From: UBA6168 sp041741095
Lineage (GTDB): Bacteria > Bacteroidota > Bacteroidia > Chitinophagales > Saprospiraceae
Length of the DNA: 64,000 nt
Reading direction: 5' to 3'
Assembly (NCBI GenBank): GCA_041741095.1
Contig: JBGSKQ010000048.1
Coordinates: forward strand, 41,239 to 105,238
In this document: positions 58,408 to 64,000 of the stretch, piece after piece
Position numbering within the stretch: position 1 is the stretch's first letter
Layout: every line of letters begins with the position of its first letter
The notes under the pieces: model-generated
Seen by the model: the letters and a program-made list of their open reading frames with translations, nothing else
Databases searched by the model: none
Told to the model about the DNA's origin: nothing
Made by a program: the position numbers and the translations under genes

Positions 58408-59682
58408 TTAGGCTCCAATCCGGCTTCCATCCGGAATGATGGCACCTTTTTTCAAAACAACAATACCATCCACAATGGAATGGGTAGGGTGTACCTCTTC
58501 GGGCAATTTGCCGGGGTTGCCCCTTATCACCACGTTGTCGCCGATGCGGCAGTCCTTGTCAATGATGGCATTTTCGATGATGCAATGGCGGCCAATCCCC
58601 ATTGGGATTTCATCGGACAATACAATCTCTTCCAGCTTTTGGAAATAATCGTTGCCCATGATGATAGAATTGGCAATGACCGTGTAGGCTCCAATCCTGG
58701 AACGGATGCCGATGACCGAACGCTCGATGCGCTCGGCATGGACGATGCAGCCCTCTGCCACCACCACATGGCGGAACACGGTGCCGAAAAACTTGCTCGG
58801 CGGCAGCATACGTGGGCGGGTATAGACCACCCGGCGATTGTCGAAGAGGTTGAATTTTGGCACATTGTCCGTCAAGGCCAGGTTAGCATCGAAAAAGGAA
58901 CCGATGTTCCCGATGTCCTCCCAATAGCCGTTGTATTCGTAGCTGGCCACCGTGTATTGGTCGTTGATGGCAGCGGGAATGATTTCTTTGCCAAAATCGA
59001 GGGCCTCCGGGTGTTCTTGAAAGAGTTTCTTGATGGCCTTTTTTGAAAAAATATAAATGCCCATCGAGGCCAGGAAAATCTTGCCCTTCTTTTTGAGCTC
59101 GTCCGACACTTCCGACGACCAATCGGGCAACTGGTCGGCGGCAGGTTTTTCCACAAAAGAATCAATGTAGCCAGCCTCGTTTACCTTCATAATGCCAAAA
59201 GAGGTAGCCTCTTTCGCCACGACAGGGATGGTGGCAATGGTCAGGTCCGCCCCTTTTTCGATGTGCGAACGGGCCATTTCCTCAAAGTCCATTTGATAAA
59301 GCTGGTCGCCGGAGAGGATGAGGATATAGTCGTAGTCGTGGCTGACGAGGTGACGCATGGACTGGCGCACGGCATCGGCGGTTCCCTGGAACCACTTGTC
59401 GCTGCCCTGCCGCTGTTCGGCGGCCAGTATGTCCACAAAACCCGCCCCGAAATGGTCGAAATGGTAGGTATTTTTGATGTGCTGGTTGAGGGAGGCAGAG
59501 TTGAACTGGGTCAACACGAACATCCTCCGGACGCCAGAATTGAGGCAATTGGAAATGGGGATATCAATGAGGCGGTATTTCCCCCCAATGGGCACGGCGG
59601 GCTTCGAGCGTTGCTCTGTGAGGGGCTGTAGCCTGGAGCCGGCACCGCCGCCCAGGATGAGACTGATCATTTTGATTACCAT
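58408..59682 (-). CDS. glgC: Glucose-1-phosphate adenylyltransferase
   Basis: 424 residues; the start may be the ATG at 59682 or the fourth codon after it (59670). GlgC makes ADP-glucose for glycogen synthesis. Signatures: ISLILGGGAGSRLQPLTEQR (nucleotide loop), SKPAVPIGGKYRLIDIPISN (activator Lys region), FQGTADAVRQSM, YDYILILSGDQLYQMD, DSFVEKPAADQLP and GYWEDIGNIGSFFDANLALT. The C-terminal left-handed beta-helix follows. No other glycogen gene is in the window. Confidence 0.96.
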   Translation of the reverse strand: MVIKMISLILGGGAGSRLQPLTEQRSKPAVPIGGKYRLIDIPISNCLNSGVRRMFVLTQFNSASLNQHIKNTYHFDHFGAGFVDILAAEQRQGSDKWFQGTADAVRQSMRHLVSHDYDYILILSGDQLYQMDFEEMARSHIEKGADLTIATIPVVAKEATSFGIMKVNEAGYIDSFVEKPAADQLPDWSSEVSDELKKKGKIFLASMGIYIFSKKAIKKLFQEHPEALDFGKEIIPAAINDQYTVASYEYNGYWEDIGNIGSFFDANLALTDNVPKFNLFDNRRVVYTRPRMLPPSKFFGTVFRHVVVAEGCIVHAERIERSVIGIRSRIGAYTVIANSIIMGNDYFQKLEEIVLSDEIPMGIGRHCIIENAIIDKDCRIGDNVVIRGNPGKLPEEVHPTHSIVDGIVVLKKGAIIPDGSRIGA

Positions 59683-60013
59683 GGGTGTCGAAGTTTTATT
59701 TGGGCTTTTTCCCCCTTTTTGCAGGCGTCAAAAGCAATTCTCAAGCAGTTTGGTAAATGGGCCTGGGGCATCCTGGTTTTTAATTTTGATAAAAAAAACC
59801 AAGAAAAAGGCAGATAAAAATGCCTGACGGCATGTTGCGGGAAAAATAGGACAAAAAAATTAAACAGGCAGGATCGCTTTCTTGAATTGAAGAAAAAAGT
59901 GTGGAAGGGCTGCGGAGACGCAATTTTGCTTTGCTCATCTGCCATGTCTTGTTGCCATTTTTTATATTTGAACCTAATCATTGTTCGACCGTCTTTTTGG
60001 ATAAAAATGGCAC
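59683..60013. other. Intergenic region between divergent glgC and the sorbosone dehydrogenase-like gene
   Basis: 331 bp with a -7-like box TATATTTG at 59963-59970, about 44 bp before the rightward ATG. No repeat or RNA gene is seen. Confidence 0.5.
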
Positions 60014-61174
60014 ATGAAAAATAAAACCTTGTTACTGCTATTCTTTGCCCTAGGCATCCTCAACTGCAACTCCATCAATTTCCCCGACAAAAAAGCGGCG
60101 AAGGAGATAAAGAACAACCCTTCCGCATTGGACGCTTATTTGAAAGACATCAAACTGCCGCCCGGTTTTAAAATAGCCATCTATGCCGAAGGCGTCAGCA
60201 ATGCCCGTTCGATGGCACTTTCGCCCGACGGGACGCTCTTCGTGGGCACCAGGGACAACGGGAGCGTGTATGCCCTTCGGGACGAAAATGGCGACCATAA
60301 AATTGACAAAATATACACCTTGGCAAAGGATCTGAAATTGCCCAATGGCGTGGCCTTCAAGGATGGAGATTTGTACGTGGCCGAAATGAGCCGCATCCTG
60401 AAATTTGAAGGCATAGAGGGCAAATTGGCCAACCCGCCCAAGCCCGTCACGGTGTTTGACAAATACCCCGACAAGTCGCACCACGGCTGGAAATACATCG
60501 CTTTTGGCCCCGATGGGAAGTTGTACGTGCCAGTGGGCGCACCTTGCAATATTTGCGAGGAGGAAGATGAAATTTTTGCCAGCATCACCCGCCTGAACGC
60601 CGACGGCACGGGCATGGAAGTGGTGCAGCACGGCATCCGCAATACGGTGGGCTTCGATTGGCACCCGGAGACGAAAGAACTTTGGTTTACAGAAAATGGC
60701 CGTGATTGGGCTGGCGACGACCTGCCCGCCGACGAATTGAACCGGGCAACCAAGGACGATATGCACTTTGGCTACCCCTACTGCCACCAGGGCGATTTGC
60801 CGGACGACCGTTTTGGCCAAAAAAGACTGTGCAACGAATTCACGCCGCCCGCCCAAAAATTAGGTCCCCACGTGGCCGCTTTGGGTATGGAGTTTTACAC
60901 GGGCAATATGTTCCCCGCCAGCTACAAAAACCAAATCTTCATCGCCGAACACGGCTCCTGGAACCGCAGCAAAAAAATCGGCTACAGGGTGACGATGGTG
61001 ACGCTGGAAAACGGCAAGGCCACCAGCTACAAGCCCTTCGCCGAAGGCTGGCTCAATGAAAAAACTGACGAGCCGTGGGGCAGGCCCGTGGATGTGGAGC
61101 TGTTGCCCGACGGCTCGATGCTGGTATCGGATGATTTTGCGAATGCGATTTATAGGATTTATTATGAAGGGTGA
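60014..61174 (+). CDS. PQQ-dependent sugar (sorbosone) dehydrogenase-like lipoprotein
   Basis: 386 residues. Lipoprotein signal FFALGILNC (Cys18). It has a six-bladed propeller with sorbosone-dehydrogenase motifs: LPPGFKIAIYAEGVSNARSM, GTLFVGTRDNGSVYAL, KLYVPVGAPCNICEE (Cys pair), GMEVVQHGIRNTVGFDWHPE, LWFTENGRDWAGDDLPADEL and IAEHGSWNRSKKIGYRVTMV. It would oxidise a sugar or aldehyde in the periplasm with PQQ or a related cofactor. No pqq genes are nearby. It converges directly on the next gene with no spacing. Confidence 0.92.
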   Translation: MKNKTLLLLFFALGILNCNSINFPDKKAAKEIKNNPSALDAYLKDIKLPPGFKIAIYAEGVSNARSMALSPDGTLFVGTRDNGSVYALRDENGDHKIDKIYTLAKDLKLPNGVAFKDGDLYVAEMSRILKFEGIEGKLANPPKPVTVFDKYPDKSHHGWKYIAFGPDGKLYVPVGAPCNICEEEDEIFASITRLNADGTGMEVVQHGIRNTVGFDWHPETKELWFTENGRDWAGDDLPADELNRATKDDMHFGYPYCHQGDLPDDRFGQKRLCNEFTPPAQKLGPHVAALGMEFYTGNMFPASYKNQIFIAEHGSWNRSKKIGYRVTMVTLENGKATSYKPFAEGWLNEKTDEPWGRPVDVELLPDGSMLVSDDFANAIYRIYYEG

Positions 61175-61879
61175 TTAGGCTTTTGGGTACAACGTCTCCT
61201 TCCTTCCAATCGGAATCAAAAACCCGACATTCAGGCCGAAGCTTTTGTGCTGCACCTTTTCGTGTACCACCGGGATGTCGTAGGGCTGCGTAAAGCCGTG
61301 CGAGTAGCGTGCATCCAGGAAAATTTGGCCGCCGTTGAAAGCAGGAATGGCAAAGCCGCCGCCCACCATGCCGCCGACTTCCCAGCGCTCGTAGCCTACA
61401 TTGTCCAGGTTGATTTTTGTGTCGAACAGGTCGTATTCCAAAATGAGCCTGGCACGGGTTTCCAAATTCCCCTTCATGGCATAGCCAAAAGTAGGGCCGG
61501 CCAGCAGGTAGAAGTTGCCCAGTTTTGCCTTGGCCAATAGTGGCATTTCGATGTAACGGAACTGCGAAACCGCAGTGATGCCCACCAGCAGCGGCACATT
61601 GAAGAGTTCGAGGTCGAAGTTTTCGGGGACTTTGAAGCCCTTGGTCACGTAGCTCAGTTCGGGTTGTATGGCAAAATTGGGGTGCAGTTCCAGTTCCGAT
61701 ACCACGCCGAAATTGGTGGTCGTGATGGTCTTGAAATCGGGCAGGAATTCAACGTCGTTGATGATGTCCGGTACCTGCACATTGGCCCGCTGTGCGCCCA
61801 TTTTAAAACCCAGGGAAAATTGTTGGGCCTGCGCATGGATGCTGAAAATGAGGATGGCAAAAAGGGCGATGGTCTTCAT
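61175..61879 (-). CDS. Outer-membrane beta-barrel (porin-like) protein
   Basis: 234 residues from the ATG at 61879 with a signal peptide (TIALFAILIFSIHAQAQ); an ATG at 61891 is possible. Eight-strand OMP_b-brl features: FSLGFKMGAQRANVQVP, ELELHPNFAIQPELSYVTKG, FRYIEMPLLAKAKLGNFYLL, AGPTFGYAMKG, FGLNVGFLIPIG. The Tyr/Phe-rich alternation suits a small barrel of the PorT/OmpA type. Function unknown. The TAA stop at 61175 touches the neighbouring convergent stop codon. Confidence 0.9.
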   Translation of the reverse strand: MKTIALFAILIFSIHAQAQQFSLGFKMGAQRANVQVPDIINDVEFLPDFKTITTTNFGVVSELELHPNFAIQPELSYVTKGFKVPENFDLELFNVPLLVGITAVSQFRYIEMPLLAKAKLGNFYLLAGPTFGYAMKGNLETRARLILEYDLFDTKINLDNVGYERWEVGGMVGGGFAIPAFNGGQIFLDARYSHGFTQPYDIPVVHEKVQHKSFGLNVGFLIPIGRKETLYPKA

Positions 61880-62116
61880 TGTTGTTTGCATGGCAGTCGT
61901 AGTTTTTTTTGTGAATTGGCTCATTTGGGAATGGCAGGTTCCCATTTTGCCAAAAATGTTTACGCCCTAATTGACGGCATGAAAATGTTAAATAGGACAG
62001 GCCTTTGGTTATGGTTTTTCAAAAAAGGAAAAGCGGGAGGGCCGGAGTTGTGAAAGAAGGTTAAAAAAGTTCTGCCTGGCGGCTTGTGCTACTTTAGTTC
62101 AAATTACTAATTTTAC

Positions 62117-63214
62117 ATGACCTACCTGAGAAATGCCGTTGACAGGCTTGCCTGGCGCAAGTCCTGCCCCAGCAACTCAAGCAGCCGAACATCCAAAAAA
62201 TACATGCTAAGCCGCTTATTATCCCACCCACTTGTACAGCTTGCCATCGCCATGATGGTAGCGCTGGGCGTGGTGGTCAGCGTCTTTCCGCATTTCATCC
62301 CCCAACTGTCATGGGCCGTCAATTATGCTGTGCTGCTCATGCTTTTCTACTTGGCGGCAGGCATGGTCTTCCTTTTTTTACAACAGCCCCGGCTGACCTT
62401 TATCTGCTTTGCCGGCTGCGCCCTTTTGTGCTTTTTCTTAAAATATTCGGTAAAAAGCAACACCATCGAGCGCTGGCGGCAAATGGTGATCAAAGACCGC
62501 ATGCCCCCCGTGCAGGATGCGCCGGAGGTCGAGTTCCGGGCCGTCCACCTCAACGTGACCAACACCGCCGATGCCAGCGACCTGCTGAATACCTTGCGCC
62601 AGAGCAACGCCGATCTGGTATCCTTCCACGAGGTGACGCCCGACTGGGGGCGCTTGCTCCAGGATTCCCTCGCCGCCAGCTACCCCTTCCACCACGACAT
62701 GGTGGACATCGGGCTTTTTGGCATGGCCATTTTCTCCCGCTTCCAACTGACGGACATTGACACATTTTATTATGAGGAAATACCCAACCTGCGGGGCTGC
62801 GTGGACGTGGAGGGCGAAAAATTTTGTTTTATGAGCGTACATACCGAACCGGCGCTCAACACATTTTCCTTGCAACGCCTGCGTGAGCACCTGGGCATGG
62901 TGGCCACCGAGGTCAGAAAAATGGAAATGCCCGTCATCGTCATGGGTGATTTCAATTCTGTATCCTGGTCGAGCGAAATGCAGATTTTTATGGACAGTTC
63001 GGGCCTGCTGGAAAGCCGCAGAGGCTTCATGCCCTACTCCAACGGCGGCACATCCTCTTTTTTCGACATCCCGCTCGACCATATTTTCTTTTCGCCCCGC
63101 CTGTACTGCAATGGTTTTGAAGTGCTGAAAAGCAAGGCCGCACACCGCCTGGGCATCCTGGGCAACTACAGTTTCAAACCGCTGGCTACCCATGCTAAAA
63201 AAACGGCTCAATAG
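62117..63214 (+). CDS. Membrane-anchored endonuclease/exonuclease/phosphatase (EEP) family protein
   Basis: 365 residues; an ATG at 62204 (MLSRLLSHPLVQLAIAMMVA) may be the true start. Three hydrophobic helices (about 38-57, 66-89, 91-108) are followed by the EEP domain: FRAVHLNVTNTADA, LVSFHEVTPDWG (catalytic Glu), MAIFSRF, PVIVMGDFNSVSWSSEM (Asp and Asn) and IPLDHIFFSP (Asp-His). The EEP family includes DNases, phosphodiesterases and sphingomyelinases. The large catalytic part is probably periplasmic. It overlaps dgkA by 23 bp. Confidence 0.9.
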   Translation: MTYLRNAVDRLAWRKSCPSNSSSRTSKKYMLSRLLSHPLVQLAIAMMVALGVVVSVFPHFIPQLSWAVNYAVLLMLFYLAAGMVFLFLQQPRLTFICFAGCALLCFFLKYSVKSNTIERWRQMVIKDRMPPVQDAPEVEFRAVHLNVTNTADASDLLNTLRQSNADLVSFHEVTPDWGRLLQDSLAASYPFHHDMVDIGLFGMAIFSRFQLTDIDTFYYEEIPNLRGCVDVEGEKFCFMSVHTEPALNTFSLQRLREHLGMVATEVRKMEMPVIVMGDFNSVSWSSEMQIFMDSSGLLESRRGFMPYSNGGTSSFFDIPLDHIFFSPRLYCNGFEVLKSKAAHRLGILGNYSFKPLATHAKKTAQ

Positions 63215-63551
63215 TTTTCGCTATGCCTTTGCAGGTTTGGGCGACCTGCTGCACACACAGCCCAATGCAAGGATACACTTGCTGGCAACGCTACTTGTGC
63301 TTGCCGCTGGTTTTTATTTTAACATAAGTACGGCAGAGTGGTGCGCCGCTATTTTGGCCATTGCCCTCGTTTTTTCGACAGAAGCCTTCAACACAGCCAT
63401 CGAATTCCTGACCGACCTCGCTTCGCCCGATTACCACCCTTTGGCAGGCAAGGCAAAAGACGTGGCGGCGGCAGCCGTGCTCATTGCGGCCATTGGGGCA
63501 GCGGCTGTGGGTCTTATTATTTTTTTGCCAAAAATCATTTCATTATTTTGA
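63192..63551 (+). CDS. dgkA: Diacylglycerol/undecaprenol kinase
   Basis: 119 residues, the usual DgkA size, with three membrane helices. Motifs: RLNSFRYAFAGLGDLLHTQP, ARIHLLATLLVLAAGF, ALVFSTEAFNTAIEFLTDL (catalytic Glu segment) and HPLAGKAKDVAAAAVLIAAI. It phosphorylates diacylglycerol or undecaprenol at the inner membrane. It overlaps the EEP gene, suggesting coupled lipid-phosphate metabolism, although the EEP substrate is unknown. Confidence 0.95.
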   Translation: MLKKRLNSFRYAFAGLGDLLHTQPNARIHLLATLLVLAAGFYFNISTAEWCAAILAIALVFSTEAFNTAIEFLTDLASPDYHPLAGKAKDVAAAAVLIAAIGAAAVGLIIFLPKIISLF

Positions 63552-64000
63552 AAGCTCATCTCTCTGACTCCTCTCATCTCTCTCACTCCTTCCCAACAAA
63601 AGCCGATAGCGTTCAACAATAAATAATTCCCGGCGGGCGTCTTTAATAGTATTATTCACCTACGGCCCATCTACCTTTCCCAATCCAGCGAATTGTATTG
63701 AGTTATTTCTATTTATTTTTTAATTGTTTGAATTCTGGTAAAATCATTGCCAGTTGTTTAAAAATACGGCTGTTGCATTTGGTGTCAAACCTGTGCTGGC
63801 CAAAGCCCTGATATAATTGTATTTACTCTAAATTGCGGATAATTATATTTTGGTTTATAAGAGCTTGTTTGCGATTTGGTCACTTGGCCAAAAAACGGCT
63901 CTTTTTCGCCATTTTTTCAGCTTTTTTCAGTTGCGTAGCCAAACTATGCGCCTTCAAAAACCTAAAAAACTGACAAAAAATAGCTCGTTTTTGTCTCAAG
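63552..64000. other. Non-coding right end of the window
   Basis: 449 bp without a gene. Near 63556-63592 is a CTCATCTCTCTCACTCC repeat in two copies, similar in style to 56988-57034. From about 63860 the DNA becomes T-rich with a hairpin (GCGTAG/CTATGC near 63935-63952) and repeated TTTTTTCAGC motifs, which could be the leader of a gene or an insertion element beyond the edge. It stops at the window end, so no call is possible. Confidence 0.4.

Overview
The window reads as a chromosomal segment of a Bacteroidota bacterium, most likely a Saprospiraceae-like member of Saprospiria. The evidence is two large secreted proteins ending (or about to end) in the gliding-type CHU_C C-terminal domain, a type IX secretion plug protein (DUF5103 family), a SusC/SusD pair, many short-signal lipoproteins, a DUF4175 protein, A-rich leaders without Shine-Dalgarno sequences, and -7 boxes of the Bacteroidota form TAnnTTTG. 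There are no tRNA or rRNA genes, no CRISPR array, no transposase and no phage genes. I find about 51 protein genes, none clearly broken; only the first is cut by the window edge.

Layout. 1-8.2 kb: truncated PKD/CHU_C adhesin (-), a divergent TsaC/Sua5-family protein, MurQ, a Tat-exported Gfo/Idh/MocA oxidoreductase, a DUF3299-like protein and a secreted lectin with a CHU_C domain. 8.4-16.1 kb: a class III cyclase fused to TM2, TPR-like and SHOCT parts, a GNAT, a subtilase-SPOR fusion, an ECF sigma factor with a zinc-finger/TPR anti-sigma candidate, an OmpA-like lipoprotein and a coiled-coil membrane protein. 16.4-18.6 kb: paaABC of phenylacetyl-CoA epoxidase without paaD or paaE, behind a good promoter. 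19.2-30.8 kb: alpha-oxoamine synthase, histidine kinase, membrane proteins, DinB, pentapeptide-repeat protein, aspartyl protease, PIG-L hydrolase and M48 lipoprotein. 30.9-38.1 kb: K+ channel, TonB-domain protein and a minimal SusC-SusD-lipoprotein operon. 38.5-46.3 kb: PdxJ, CPBP protease, Na+/solute symporter, HtpG, a small unknown gene, a structured RNA candidate, a MazG-like protein, a TrpF-like protein and an alkyltransferase-like protein. 46.3-63.6 kb: DUF4175 protein, purine nucleoside phosphorylase, YwqG/DUF1963 protein, TPR lipoprotein, T9SS plug, S9 peptidase, ATP-grasp, GlgC, sorbosone dehydrogenase-like lipoprotein, beta-barrel protein, EEP phosphatase and diacylglycerol kinase.

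The most distinctive structure is intergenic. Many gaps hold degenerate repeats with a strict 7-bp (once 8-bp) period, often as two inverted arrays that make a long imperfect palindrome. The loci fall into several sequence families (CAGTCnn, AATGACn, GATGAAn, AAATCnn, TTGGnnn, GTGTTTGG) that share architecture rather than sequence. The clearest are at 39206-39276 and 4142-4387. A separate 52-bp repeat occurs twice in inverse orientation (17186-17237 and 22549-22600). A second theme is several members of known enzyme families that lack or change a key residue: the TsaC-like, TrpF-like and MGMT-like proteins, the purine nucleoside phosphorylase and the cyclase.

All calls come from reading the sequence and recognising motifs; no searches were run.
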